Shown here one piece after another: positions 25,212-34,690 of a stretch of DNA of 64,000 nt. Each line of letters begins with the position of its first letter. Within the stretch, counting starts at the first letter, position 1. Made by a program: the position numbers and the translations under genes. This DNA comes from Roseomonas aerilata DSM 19363. GTDB lineage: Bacteria > Pseudomonadota > Alphaproteobacteria > Acetobacterales > Acetobacteraceae. A model generated the notes under the pieces. The model searched no databases. It saw only the letters and a list, made by a program, of their open reading frames with translations, and was not told where the DNA came from. The stretch lies in contig NZ_JONP01000010.1 of assembly GCF_000711725.1 (NCBI RefSeq), positions 124,001-188,000 on the forward strand, given 5' to 3'.

Positions 25212-25658
25212 TCAGTAGCGCTTGTAGGGAAGGAACTTGCCGGACATGGTGATCCGCACGCGGTCTCCCTTCTGGTCGGGCTGGCGTTCGAGCTTCATGT
25301 CGTAGTCGATGGCCGACATGATGCCGTCGCCGAACTCCTCGTGGATCATCTCCTTCCAGGTGGTGCCGTAGACAAGGATCAGCTCGTAGAAGCGGTAGAT
25401 GAGCGGGTCGGTCGGCGGCATCGGCTGGGCGCCGCGATAGGGGATCTCGCAGAGGGTCGCCGTTTCCTCCTCGTCGAGGCCGAAGAGCTCGGCGATGCGC
25501 TCGGCGTGGTGGGGCTCGGCGCTCATCTGGCCCATGCAGAGGGCACAGGTCCAGACAGGGCTCATGCCGATGCGGGCGGCGACATCGGTCCATTTGAGGC
25601 CCCTGCCCTTCTTGATCCGGAGGATCTTGCGCCCGAGCTCGGTCTTGGCGTCGTTCAT
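25212..25658 (-). CDS. cynS: cyanate hydratase (cyanase)
   Basis: 148 residues. The N-terminal helix-turn-helix-like domain is followed by the signature PLIYRFYELILVYGTTWKEM and EEFGDGIMSAIDYDM. Catalytic Arg89, Glu92 and Ser115 correspond to Arg96/Glu99/Ser122 of the E. coli enzyme. It converts cyanate plus bicarbonate to ammonia and CO2, acting as a decamer in the cytoplasm. The second ATG (25658) is preferred because AGGGA is properly spaced from it; 25664 also starts in frame. No carbonic anhydrase or cyanate transporter is adjacent; a gamma carbonic anhydrase lies 37 kb away. Confidence 0.96.
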   Translation of the reverse strand: MNDAKTELGRKILRIKKGRGLKWTDVAARIGMSPVWTCALCMGQMSAEPHHAERIAELFGLDEEETATLCEIPYRGAQPMPPTDPLIYRFYELILVYGTTWKEMIHEEFGDGIMSAIDYDMKLERQPDQKGDRVRITMSGKFLPYKRY

Positions 25659-25815
25659 CGTCATTCCCTGTGCGGCGGGGTGGTTGATGCGGAGCGGTCC
25701 GCGCGGCGCTGCGGCTCTCCAGCATCAGGCGTGCCACCGCGCCCGGTGGCATCATGGGGGAGCGCCGGCGGGCAGCGCGCCTGTCCGGCCAGGGTGACCT
25801 TCACCTCGCCGGGCC

Positions 25816-26118
25816 TTGGTGATGAACTCGGCGACCTTGGAGGACGCCGGGACCGAGCTGGGCAAGGCCGTGGCGCCTCAACCGAGCCCTGAAAGGAGCA
25901 AGGTTCTCTGCGTGATGCTGGAGGAGGCGGCGCGGATCCAGCTGCTCGCCGAGGCGGTCGGCGGGACGGCGCCAGAGTTCCCGGCTGAAGACGTGTCGCG
26001 CCTGCGGCGCAATCTTCTCTCGCCGGAGCAGTTCGTGGTGAACTTCGCCTTTCTTGCCGGGCGGGCGGAAGGAGGGCCGTTGCCGGCCGCCCTCGCCACC
26101 CCATCCACTCGGGGCTGA
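25816..26118 (+). CDS. hypothetical ~100-residue protein
   Basis: Starts at GTG 25816 or ATG 25819. The middle reads SKVLCVMLEEAARIQLLAEA and FPAEDVSRLRRNLLSPEQFV, a plausible small helical protein. No family is recognised, and the start lacks a convincing ribosome-binding site. It lies between cynS and the large sensor gene. Confidence 0.35.
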   Translation: MVMNSATLEDAGTELGKAVAPQPSPERSKVLCVMLEEAARIQLLAEAVGGTAPEFPAEDVSRLRRNLLSPEQFVVNFAFLAGRAEGGPLPAALATPSTRG

Positions 26119-26263
26119 GGGCGCGCGGCCGGCGGAAGCCGCGTGCTAACCTTGTGTTCACCTCGCCTGGAATATCAGGAGCTTGGTGGTCGAGTGGGAC
26201 TGCCGCCGCTGGCTGGCGCCTCCCCCGGTCCAGACGGGCAGGTGACGGGGACGGGAGCCCCGT

Positions 26264-29200
26264 ATGCCGACCCTCTTGTCCAGCGCCGGCCATCCCGCCC
26301 CTCTGAAGCGACCTTTCGGTGGCAAGGACCTGCGTGAGGAGCGGCGCCCGCGGGTGCTGCGCGCCCTGCTTGGCGCGGTGCTCGGGGTCTCCATTGCGCT
26401 TGCGACCGTGGCCTATCTGAAGTCCGGGCGCGAGGCGGCGCTGCGCGACGCCGAGCGCGAGGTGCAGAACCTCGCCCTTGTGCTGGGAAACTGGTTCGAG
26501 GACGGGTTTCGCTCGATCGAGCAGCTCGAGCTTGGCATCGCCGAATGGGTGCATGCCCAGGGCGTGAGCACGCCGGGCGAGTTCCACGACCGGCTCGCTA
26601 CGCCTGAAACCTATGACATGCTGCGCCGCAGCGTTTCGGCAGCACCGCGGATCGAGCGCTTCTTCCTCATCGACCACCAGGGCCAGCTCGTCGCCAACTC
26701 AGCCGCCTTCCCCGCGCCGGACATCAACGTGCTGGGCCGCGACTACTTCGAGGCCCTTCGATCGGGCGTGGGGCCTGATACCGTGCTGAGCTCCCCGGCG
26801 CGGAGCTACAACGATGGGCGCTGGTCCGTCTTCGTGGCGCATCGCCTTCTCACCGAGGATGGAAGGTTCCTCGGCGTGATCGGAGCCGCCATTGATCTGC
26901 GGCGCTTGGAGGGCTTCTTCGCCAAGCTCGCGCTCGGGGCGGGCAGTTCCATCACCCTTGCCCACCGCGACGCCGTTCTGCTCGCGCGGCATCCCTGGCT
27001 GGAGGATCGCATCGGCGGGTCGCTCGCCACCAGCGAGACCTTCACGCGGGTCCTTCCGGCGACGAGCTTCGGTTCCTTCCGCAGTATCAGCACGCTGGAT
27101 GGGATCGAGCGTGTCTTCGGGCTCAAGGCGCTCGACGAGTATCCGCTCGTGGTCGTGGCCACCCGGTCCGCGAAGGAGGTGCTCGCCGCCTGGCGGAGCG
27201 AGGCGCGCCGGCTGGTGGCCACCGTGGGCCTGGTGGAAGTGCTGATCATTCTCGGCGTGCTCCTCTTCGGACGGCTCGCGGGTCAGCGGGCCGCGGTTCG
27301 GAGGCTGGAGGCCGAGCGCGGGGCGGCCGAGTCCCGGATTGCCATCGCCGAGCGCGACGCAGCCTTCAGTGCCGTGTTCCACACAGGAGCGGCGGGCATC
27401 ACCGAGTTGGACGTCACCACCGGACGCTACTTACGCGTGAACCAGCGGTTCTGCGACCTTGTTGGCCGTAGCGAGGCAGAGCTGACCGGCGGGCTGGGGC
27501 CGGGCGACATCCTGCATCCCGAGGATCGGGAGAGGTTCAGGGACCTGGTCCGGCCGGCGCATCTGACTAGTAGCGGCTGGGATGGGGAGATCCGGTATGT
27601 CCGGCCCGACGGCGAGATTACCTGGGCACGGCTGAGCGCCGGCGTCTCGGCGCGCGATCAGGATGGTCAGGCGCTGCGCTGCATCGGCGTGACGCAGGAC
27701 GTGACCGAGGCCAGGCAGGCTTCCGAGCGCCTGCGCGAGAGCGAGGCCTTGCTGCGGATCGGCCAGCGCGCCGGGCGCATCGGCAGCTTCAGCCGCGACA
27801 TCGCCACGGGCGCGCTTCGCTGCAGCCATGAGACGCGGGAGATGTTCGGCCTGCCCGTCGGGCACGATCCTATCTCCACTGAGGTCTGGATGGCCACGGT
27901 CGTTCCCGAGGACCGGGAGAGGCTGACCGCGGCGATCGCGGACGCCATCGACAGCGGCGCCCCGGAGATTGCCGCGGACTACCGGATGCTTCGCGCCACC
28001 GACGGCAGCCTGCGCCACATCGAGATGCGGGCAAGTTACAAGTTCGGGCCGGATGGACGCCCGGTGAGCTCGGTCGGCGTCGCGATCGACGTGACGGAGC
28101 GCAAGGAGGCGGAGGAACGGCTCCGCGCGAGCGAGAGCTTCCTGCGCCTGAGCATGGAGGTCGGACGCATCGGCTGCTTCACGCGGGACTTCAGCACGCG
28201 CGCCTTGATCTGCGGCCCGGAGACCCGCGCCTTGCTCGGCTTGCCACCGGGGGACGAGCCCGTGACCGAGGCAACCTGGCTCGCGACGGTTGCGCAGGAG
28301 GACCGCGCGGACCTGATCGCGAAGGTGGCGGACGCCCAGGCGCGGCAGCTACCCGGCGTGGCCCTCCAGTACCGCATCCGCCTGCCGGACACGGGCGAGT
28401 TGCGGCACATCGACGCACGGGGCCGCTACGAGTACGACAGCGAGGGGCGGCCGCTCAGCTCGGTGGGAGTGGTCATCGACGTCACGGAGCAGCGCCAAAC
28501 GGAGGCGCGGATCGCGCATCTGGCGCGCCACGACCCTCTCACGGACCTTCCGAACCGCGTGCTGTTCGGGGAGAGGCTGGACGGAGCTCTCGCCCGGGCG
28601 CGGCGTGGCGAGGGGTTCGCAGTGCTCTGCATCGACCTCGACCGCTTCAAGGAGGTGAACGACACGCTGGGCCATCCCGCGGGCGACCTTCTTCTCCGCG
28701 AGGTGACGGCAAGGCTGAGGGCGGAGCTGCGCGATACCGACACGCTGGCCCGGCTTGGAGGGGACGAATTCGCCATTATCCAGCCGAGCGTGGACCAGCC
28801 GCGGGACGCGACCGCCCTCGCCCGCCGGCTGGTCGAGGTGATCGACATGCCTTTCAGCCTCGACGGTCACCAGGTCGTGGTTGGGACCAGCATCGGCATC
28901 GCGGTGGCGCCGGTGGACGCGATGGAACGCGACGCCTTGCTCAAGGCTGCGGACATGGCGCTTTACGGCGCCAAGGCTGCGGGACGTGGGCGCTGGCGCT
29001 TCTTCGAGCCCGAGATGGACGCCCGCATGCAGTTGCGGCGGACGGTGGAGCTCGACCTGCGGCGAGCCCTGGTCGCCGGGGAGTTCGAGCTGCACTACCA
29101 GCCAATCATGGAGGTGGTCAGCCGGCGGGTCCTCGGCTTGGAGGCGCTGATCCGCTGGCGGCACCCCGGGCGCGGGCTCGTGCTGCCCGACGCCTTCATC

Positions 29201-29878
29201 CCGCTGACGGAGGAGATCGGTCTGATCGTGCCGCTGGGCGAGTGGGTGCTGAACCGCGCCTGCGCGGAGGCGGTGACCTGGGTCGGCGGACCGAAGGTGG
29301 CCGTGAACCTCTCTCCCGCCCAGTTCGCCAGTCGGCGTTTGGTGGATACCGTTGCGGCAGCACTCAACGAGTCCGGCCTTGAACCGGGCCGCCTGGAACT
29401 GGAGATCACCGAGGCGGTAATGCTGCAGGACACCGAGGCGACGCTGGCCACGCTGCACCGGCTGAAGGCGCTCGGCGTCCGCGTCGCGATGGACGATTTC
29501 GGCACTGGCTACTCGTCACTGAGCTATCTCCAGCGCTTTCCCTTCGACAAGGTGAAGATCGACCGCAGCTTCACGCGCGGGCTGGATCTCTCGCGGCAGA
29601 GCAACGCCATCGTGAGGGCCATGACCGATCTCTGCGCCGGGCTCGACATGATCACGACCGCCGAGGGCGTGGAAACCGCCGAGCAGTTCAGTGCCCTCCA
29701 GCGGAAAGGATGCAACGAGGCTCAGGGCTACCTCTTCAGCAAGCCCCTTCCTGCGGCAGAGATACCGGCCCTTTTGGAGCGGCTGAACCGGCAGGCTGCG
29801 GGGCTTGCCGAAGCGTCGTCGGACATGGGCGAGACCATCCTAGGACCGCACAGGTCCGGGAACACGCAAGCAGCTTGA
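26264..29878 (+). CDS. membrane-anchored multi-PAS GGDEF-EAL protein
   Basis: 1204 residues. A first membrane span near 33-52 (VLRALLGAVLGVSIALATVA) precedes an extracytoplasmic dCache-like sensor (about 55-315; FFLIDHQGQLVANS, VFVAHRLLTEDGRFLGVIGA). The second span is near 318-340. Three PAS/PAC units follow (about 365-755), each ending in a variant of VTEARQ, VTERKE or VTEQRQ. GGDEF has RLGGDEFAI at about 832-836. EAL has LEALIRWRHPGRG at about 959, MDDFGTGYSS and TAEGVETAEQ. All active-site motifs are intact, so dual c-di-GMP turnover is possible. It is monocistronic. Confidence 0.95.
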   Translation: MPTLLSSAGHPAPLKRPFGGKDLREERRPRVLRALLGAVLGVSIALATVAYLKSGREAALRDAEREVQNLALVLGNWFEDGFRSIEQLELGIAEWVHAQGVSTPGEFHDRLATPETYDMLRRSVSAAPRIERFFLIDHQGQLVANSAAFPAPDINVLGRDYFEALRSGVGPDTVLSSPARSYNDGRWSVFVAHRLLTEDGRFLGVIGAAIDLRRLEGFFAKLALGAGSSITLAHRDAVLLARHPWLEDRIGGSLATSETFTRVLPATSFGSFRSISTLDGIERVFGLKALDEYPLVVVATRSAKEVLAAWRSEARRLVATVGLVEVLIILGVLLFGRLAGQRAAVRRLEAERGAAESRIAIAERDAAFSAVFHTGAAGITELDVTTGRYLRVNQRFCDLVGRSEAELTGGLGPGDILHPEDRERFRDLVRPAHLTSSGWDGEIRYVRPDGEITWARLSAGVSARDQDGQALRCIGVTQDVTEARQASERLRESEALLRIGQRAGRIGSFSRDIATGALRCSHETREMFGLPVGHDPISTEVWMATVVPEDRERLTAAIADAIDSGAPEIAADYRMLRATDGSLRHIEMRASYKFGPDGRPVSSVGVAIDVTERKEAEERLRASESFLRLSMEVGRIGCFTRDFSTRALICGPETRALLGLPPGDEPVTEATWLATVAQEDRADLIAKVADAQARQLPGVALQYRIRLPDTGELRHIDARGRYEYDSEGRPLSSVGVVIDVTEQRQTEARIAHLARHDPLTDLPNRVLFGERLDGALARARRGEGFAVLCIDLDRFKEVNDTLGHPAGDLLLREVTARLRAELRDTDTLARLGGDEFAIIQPSVDQPRDATALARRLVEVIDMPFSLDGHQVVVGTSIGIAVAPVDAMERDALLKAADMALYGAKAAGRGRWRFFEPEMDARMQLRRTVELDLRRALVAGEFELHYQPIMEVVSRRVLGLEALIRWRHPGRGLVLPDAFIPLTEEIGLIVPLGEWVLNRACAEAVTWVGGPKVAVNLSPAQFASRRLVDTVAAALNESGLEPGRLELEITEAVMLQDTEATLATLHRLKALGVRVAMDDFGTGYSSLSYLQRFPFDKVKIDRSFTRGLDLSRQSNAIVRAMTDLCAGLDMITTAEGVETAEQFSALQRKGCNEAQGYLFSKPLPAAEIPALLERLNRQAAGLAEASSDMGETILGPHRSGNTQAA

Positions 29879-30145
29879 GTAGCGGCGGGCCGCCAGCGTC
29901 GGACGATTGGCCAAGCGCTTTATCGAAGACGGCGTCCCGTACGGGACACAAGGACATCGGTGGATTGGATGTTGGCGCTACTGCCCAGGTCCACGCCTTA
30001 GGGTGCGACGTTGCCGGAGCTTTTCCAAGCGACTCCTCCGTTCCATCATTGCTCGAGACATCCCGTAAGGGAGCGGTGTGCACCGACGGGATGCATGATG
30101 ACGACAGAGGCAATGGACGCGGCCGATCCTGCCTGGGGTGGTTGG
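29879..30145. other. gap before an IS3 orfA remnant
   Basis: No gene is recognised. It probably includes the outer end of the decayed insertion element that follows; no clear terminal inverted repeat could be paired by eye. Confidence 0.35.
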
Positions 30146-30290
30146 ATGTCACGCCAGCGCAAGCACGATGCGGTGCTGCGGCTGCTTCGGGGGAAGAGTC
30201 TGGCGACGGTCTCGCGGGCGCTGGGTGTGACCGCGGCGACCCTGAGCAGCTGGCGCGACGCCTTCCTGTCAGCCGGCGACGCGATCAAGA
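30146..30290 (+). pseudogene. truncated IS3-type transposase orfA
   Basis: The frame reads MSRQRKHDAVLRLLRGKSLA then VSRALGVTAATLSSWRDAFL, the helix-turn-helix N-terminus of an IS3-family OrfA (HTH_Tnp_1 type). It breaks down after SAGDA, where the intact protein would continue through a leucine-zipper helix. No orfB follows; instead a Bug gene starts about 215 bp later. This is a dead remnant of an insertion sequence. Confidence 0.72.
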
Positions 30291-30506
30291 GGCTGGATGA
30301 TCTCGTCCAGGTACCGGAAGCCGCGATAGGGACTGGACGAGCTCGTCATGCGGGGCAGGTTGTTACTGCTCTGGCAGGTCTCCAACCCGGCAGACCAACA
30401 CGGCCCCTTGTTCGTTGGACCGCTCTAAATTACCGTCCCGTCAGAACTGCCAGCGATGGCCGGCGCACGCGCGCAGAACCTGCGGCGCGATTGAGGAAAC
30501 CAAGGA

Positions 30507-31517
30507 ATGTGCAGCAACAGCCCTGCGGTGCGCCCGCTGTCCCGTCGTCTGGTCCTCGGTGCCGGGATGGGCGCCGGGCTCAGCTCCGGCCTCGCCCTGC
30601 CCGCTGGCGCGCAGGCGCCATGGCCGAGCCGCCCGATCACGCTGGTGGTGGGCTTCCCGCCTGGCGGCCAGACCGATTTCGCGGCCCGCATGGTGCAGCC
30701 GGGCCTCGGCACCGCCCTGGGCCAGACCGTGGTGATTGAGAACCGCGGCGGCGCCGGCGGCAATCTCGGTACGGAGGCGGTGATGCGCGCCCGGCCGGAC
30801 GGCTACACGCTGCTCGCGGGCAATTCGAGCCCGATGGCCATCAATCCTCACACCTTCCCGAACATGACCATCAACCCGCTTGACATGGTCCCGATCGGGC
30901 TGTCGCTGCAGAGTTCCATGGTGCTCTGCGTGCATCCCTCCGTGCCTGCCACGAACGTCGAGGAATTCGCCGCCTGGGTGAAGGCTCAGCGCAATGGCGT
31001 GAACTACGGCACCCCGGCCGCCGGCAGCCTCTCCCACTGCGCGATGGAGCTGTTCCGCAGCCGCATCGGCAGCCCCGCGATGGAGAGCGTACCCTATCGC
31101 GGCAGCGGCCCCGCCATCCAGGACTTCATTGCCAACCGCTTCAGCGCAATGTTCGACGGCGCCTCCGTCGTGGCGCCCTTCGTCAAGGCGGGGCAGCTGC
31201 GCGCCATCCTCGTCACCGGCGCGAACCGCTCCCCCGCCTTCCCGGATGTAGCGACCTCCGCCGAGCAGGGGCTGAACGACTTCACCTTCACGGCCTGGAT
31301 CGGCCTTTTCGCACCGCGTGGCACGCCGGACGACGTTATCCGCAAGATTTACGCCGCACAGAGCACCGCCCTTCAGGACGCGACGCTGCGCGAGCGGATC
31401 ACCAGCCAGGGCGACGAGCCCGGCAGCGGCACCACCGAGGAATTCGCCGCCATGGTTCGCCGCGACCACGCCCTTTGGGGCGAGGTGGTACGCGCGAACA
31501 ACATCACTGCGAGCTGA
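30507..31517 (+). CDS. Bug/TctC-family periplasmic solute-binding protein
   Basis: 336 residues. The signal peptide contains SRRLVLGAGMGAGLSSGLAL. Family motifs: WPSRPITLVVGFPPGGQTDF, TVVIENRGGAGGNLG, YGTPAAGSLSHCAMELF and SVPYRGSGPAIQDF. Codon use in the second half is slightly less GC-extreme than its neighbours. It lies between an IS3 remnant and mannonate dehydratase; a sugar-acid ligand is conceivable from that context but untested. Confidence 0.92.
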   Translation: MCSNSPAVRPLSRRLVLGAGMGAGLSSGLALPAGAQAPWPSRPITLVVGFPPGGQTDFAARMVQPGLGTALGQTVVIENRGGAGGNLGTEAVMRARPDGYTLLAGNSSPMAINPHTFPNMTINPLDMVPIGLSLQSSMVLCVHPSVPATNVEEFAAWVKAQRNGVNYGTPAAGSLSHCAMELFRSRIGSPAMESVPYRGSGPAIQDFIANRFSAMFDGASVVAPFVKAGQLRAILVTGANRSPAFPDVATSAEQGLNDFTFTAWIGLFAPRGTPDDVIRKIYAAQSTALQDATLRERITSQGDEPGSGTTEEFAAMVRRDHALWGEVVRANNITAS

Positions 31518-31999
31518 CGGTCCGGGCTGCAGGACGGAACGCCAGACTTCACTCCCGACGTGCCGCTGCGTGGCGATTTTCGCCTCGCCGTCACGGGCAT
31601 GACTGACGACCGGCAGCCCGGCGGCCGTTCCGCCCGGCATCAGCGTCATCGTGAGGTACCTGCGCGCGCCGCCATTGGCATAGGCGATGCGCGGGTTCGC
31701 TGAGCAGGATCGCCACTCGATCCGATGCGCCTTGTGGCCAGACAACGTGCCAATGCCCCATGGACCGTTCGCAGAAGCTGCCCTAGCGCCTTCTCCCGAC
31801 AGCACGGGAGCGCCTGGCCGCCGGGTTATTCCCCGCCAGGGCTCGCGCGGTTGTCGCATGCCCGCGCGGCGTGGATGAGGCCGGCCGATCAACGCGCAGG
31901 CGGGCTTCCGCGCCGCACCCGACACTTATCGCCGCCCGCTCACGCCCGTCGCCCGCGTCGCTGCGGGGGGCTGAAGCCCTTTCCTGAAGGATCGCATCG
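31518..31999. other. 482-bp stretch without a recognised gene
   Basis: On the minus strand a gene-like run RIAYANGGARRYLTMTLMPG followed by TAAGLPVVSHARDGEAKIAT is present (about 31570-31690) without start, stop or recognised family, so it may be a gene fragment. The right part presumably holds the promoter of the mannonate dehydratase gene. Confidence 0.35.
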
Positions 32000-33196
32000 A
32001 TGGAAGAAACCTGGCGCTGGTTCGGCCCCGACGATGCAGTCCGGCTGGACCATATCCGGCAGGCAGGCGCACACGGAATCGTCACCTCCTTGCACCACAT
32101 TCCCTATGGCGAGGTCTGGAGCATCGAGGAAATCGAGCGGCGCAAGGCCATTCTCGCGCAGAACCCCTCGCTCGGCCTCCACTGGCGCGTGGTCGAAAGC
32201 CTGCCGGTGCACGAGAAAATCCGGCGCGGCGACGCCGACTGCGCGCCGCTCTTTCAGAACTACCGTCAGTCCATGCGCAACCTCGCGGCCTGCGGGGTGA
32301 CGAACATCTGCTACAACTTCATGCCGGTGCTCGACTGGACACGGACGGAACTTCGCCATCCGCTGCCTGGCGGCGGCACGGCGCTGCGCTTCAACGCGCA
32401 CGAGTATGTCGGCTTCGACGTCTTCATCCTGGAACGCCCCGGCGCGGACGAAGGCGTACCGGAAACGCTGCTTGCTCGCGCGAAGACCTGGGTAGAGGAG
32501 GCCAGCGAGGAGCAGAAAGAGACGCTGCTCGCCTCGATCATGGCGGGGCTGCCCGGCGCCTATGAGCGCTACGACGTGGCGGGGCTTCGCCAGATCCTCG
32601 CCGCCTACGGAGAGATGACGCCAGCGGATCTGAAGGCGAACCTGCGGCGCTTTCTTGAAGAGATCATCCCCACGGCTGAAGAACTCGGCATCACCATGGG
32701 CATGCATCCCGACGACCCGCCACGCCCGCTTTTCGGCCTGCCGCGCATCGTCTCGACGGAAGAGGACATCGCTGACCTCCTCGCCATGGTCGACAGCCCC
32801 TCCAACGGGCTCACGCTCTGCACGGGCTCGCTTGGCGCGCATCCCGCAAGCGACCTCCCGCGCATTGCCGTGCGCTTTGCGGAGCGCATCCACTTTGCCC
32901 ACCTTCGCAACGTCGCGAAGGAGCCGGACGGTTCCTTCATGGAGGCGGACCATCTTGGCGGTGACACGGACATGGTTGCGGTAGTGGAGGCGCTGCTCAC
33001 GGAAGGAAAGCGGCGCCGCGATGAAGGACGGGCAGACTGGCGCATCCCTTTCCGCCCGGATCACGGGCATGAGCTAGCGGACGACCTCGGGAAGCCAACC
33101 TTTCCCGGCTATCCGTTGATCGGCCGTTTGCGCGGTCTGGCCGAGCTTCGCGGGGTCATGACGGCCATCGCCCGGCTAAAGGACCTGCCGCTTTAA
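32000..33196 (+). CDS. uxuA: mannonate dehydratase
   Basis: 398 residues, the standard UxuA length. MEETWRWFGPDDAVRLDHIR and GAHGIVTSLHHIPYGEVW are the family N-terminus. CYNFMPVLDWTRTEL, GMHPDDPPRPLFGLPRIVST, CTGSLGAHP and RPDHGHELADD carry the metal-binding His, Cys and Asp set of this TIM-barrel enzyme. It dehydrates D-mannonate to 2-keto-3-deoxygluconate in hexuronate catabolism. No uxuB or uxaC is in the window. A broken GntR regulator gene lies immediately downstream. Confidence 0.96.
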   Translation: MEETWRWFGPDDAVRLDHIRQAGAHGIVTSLHHIPYGEVWSIEEIERRKAILAQNPSLGLHWRVVESLPVHEKIRRGDADCAPLFQNYRQSMRNLAACGVTNICYNFMPVLDWTRTELRHPLPGGGTALRFNAHEYVGFDVFILERPGADEGVPETLLARAKTWVEEASEEQKETLLASIMAGLPGAYERYDVAGLRQILAAYGEMTPADLKANLRRFLEEIIPTAEELGITMGMHPDDPPRPLFGLPRIVSTEEDIADLLAMVDSPSNGLTLCTGSLGAHPASDLPRIAVRFAERIHFAHLRNVAKEPDGSFMEADHLGGDTDMVAVVEALLTEGKRRRDEGRADWRIPFRPDHGHELADDLGKPTFPGYPLIGRLRGLAELRGVMTAIARLKDLPL

Positions 33197-33463
33197 CGCT
33201 GATACGCGGCAGGGGGTCCGGTAGGATTCACGCGACCTTCGCACAGGGATCGGGCCCAGGGTGGGGATGCGCTGCGGCATCCCGATGCGGAGATCATGGT
33301 GCCACCACCCCCAGATGTGGTGCCGAGAGGCGCCGTCGAGATCGACCGGGCCACGCCCGAGTTCGCGACCGGGCGGTAGCACGTGACTTCGCGTCGCGGA
33401 TGGGCCGAGCGGGCGCTCGCGGAGCAGCCTCTGCCGGAACGCGCCAGGCCTCGCCGCCGAACC

Positions 33464-33760
33464 GCGCCAGGGCGCCTGTGTCCACCACGTGCTGGACGCA
33501 GTTGCGCAGGTGCTCGGCCAGTGCTTGGCCGCCGGTGGCACCGTCACGTGCCAGGGCGCTGTCCAGCAAGCGCCGGTGCTCCGCCGCTGCCGCCTCTCCG
33601 CGGAACACCACGGCGACGATCTGGTAGCGCAGGTACCGGTCGTAGATGGCCGCGTGCGCCCGCAACAGCAGCTTCAATCCGCAGGCCGCGATCAGCGCGC
33701 GGTGGGACTCCCGATCAACCTCTTGGACCGGCTCGCCCAGCCATGAGATCGAGGCACCAC
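33464..33760 (-). pseudogene. C-terminal (FCD) half of a GntR/FadR-type regulator
   Basis: SWLGEPVQEVDRESHRALIA, then LLLRAHAAIYDRYLRYQIVA and EHRRLLDSALARDGATGGQA, is the helical FCD effector domain with its metal-ligand Asp/His spacing. The DNA-binding winged helix that should precede it is absent. Upstream the DNA changes to a UvrD-type helicase fragment. It probably regulated the adjacent uxuA before being cut. Confidence 0.72.
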
Positions 33761-33769
33761 GTCGCATCA

Positions 33770-34260
33770 GCCCGGATCCGTGCGCCGGCCAGTTCTGCAC
33801 CCGGCAGCAGGCCGGCGGAGCGTGAAGCCTCAGCGGCTGGCGGCGATAGTGTCGTGAAGACGCTTCCCGTCGCGATATCAACCATGCCGGCGGCCCCCAT
33901 CAGCAAGGCGCGGGCGTCTCGCTGACCGAGGATGGCAAAGCCTCGCGGCAGGCCAGGGATGCTGGCAGCGTCCGCGACCATGAGCCGCGCCATGACGGCG
34001 TGGAAGGTGCCGACCCAGCGCGGCGTCCGTGCCGGCCCGAGCAGGGCGGCGAGCCGGTCGCGCATCTCGCCGGCGGCGCTCGTGGTGAAGGTGATGCAGA
34101 GCAGGCGCTCGGGCGCCTCACCCTGCAGGATGAGGTCGGCCACACGCCGGATCAGCGTCTCGGTCTTGCCTGAGCTCGCCCCTGCCAGGACCAGGAGCGG
34201 CGCCGGCGTGGTCGCGGCCGCGCGCTGGGCCGGGTTCAGGCGCTCAAGGTGAGGCGGCAT
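33770..34260 (-). pseudogene. N-terminal fragment of a UvrD/Rep-type helicase
   Basis: From ATG 34260: LERLNPAQRAAATTPAPLLV is motif Q, LAGASSGKTETLIRR is the Walker A box (GASSGKT, residues 27-33), and LLCITFTTSAAGEMRDRLAA is motif Ia, followed by WVGTFHAVMARLM. All later motifs (DExx, III-VI) are missing: only about 150 residues of a normal 600-700 remain before the frame enters the GntR fragment. It overlaps the metallopeptidase gene by 17 bp, so it was once part of that operon. Confidence 0.78.
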
Positions 34261-34690
34261 CGAGGAACACCGGTCGTGCGGAGAGGTCCACCTTGATGCC
34301 TGCCTCTTGCAAGGAGGGCAGCAGGGTCGCGGAGGGTAGGCGCAGGTAGCGCTCAAGGAGTTGCAGGTAGAGGCCCATGAAGCGCGGTCCGTGACCGTCC
34401 GTGTCGCCCTCGGCCGTGCTGGTCATGGCATGGGCCAGCTCGTGCAGGAGGATCCAGGACGGCAGCGCCTCGGGCAGCCGCAGGCGCAACCTCGTGGCAT
34501 CCGCCTGCCGGACGCTGGCCTGCGCCGGCAGCCGCTCCACCTTGGGTGGCCAGCGCAGGCCCATCTCGGCCCAGATGGCGTCCACCATGGCCTGGGCGAC
34601 CGAAAAGGGGATGGGGTCCGGCGCGTGGGGCGCCACCACCCGGTCCTCCCAAGCATAGACCCGCGCGCGCTGCCGATCGCGCTCGCTCAT
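34244..34690 (-). CDS. SprT-like/metzincin-type zinc metallopeptidase-like protein
   Basis: 148 residues. LPSWILLHELAHAMTSTAEG contains HELAH, and after a short spacer DGHGPRFMGLYLQLLERYL provides a third histidine in HGPxF, a zinc-binding pattern seen in SprT-like and plasmid/phage-borne small peptidases. No signal peptide. Its start overlaps the stop of the DUF2786-type gene (ATGA at 34687-34690). Context with a UvrD fragment suggests a former plasmid or phage module. Confidence 0.72.
   Translation of the reverse strand: MSERDRQRARVYAWEDRVVAPHAPDPIPFSVAQAMVDAIWAEMGLRWPPKVERLPAQASVRQADATRLRLRLPEALPSWILLHELAHAMTSTAEGDTDGHGPRFMGLYLQLLERYLRLPSATLLPSLQEAGIKVDLSARPVFLDAASP

Noticed and set aside
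23485-25755. 756-codon minus-strand open frame
   Set aside because: Arg/His/Ala-rich shadow of the ThDP enzyme; no family motif, and it spans several real genes.
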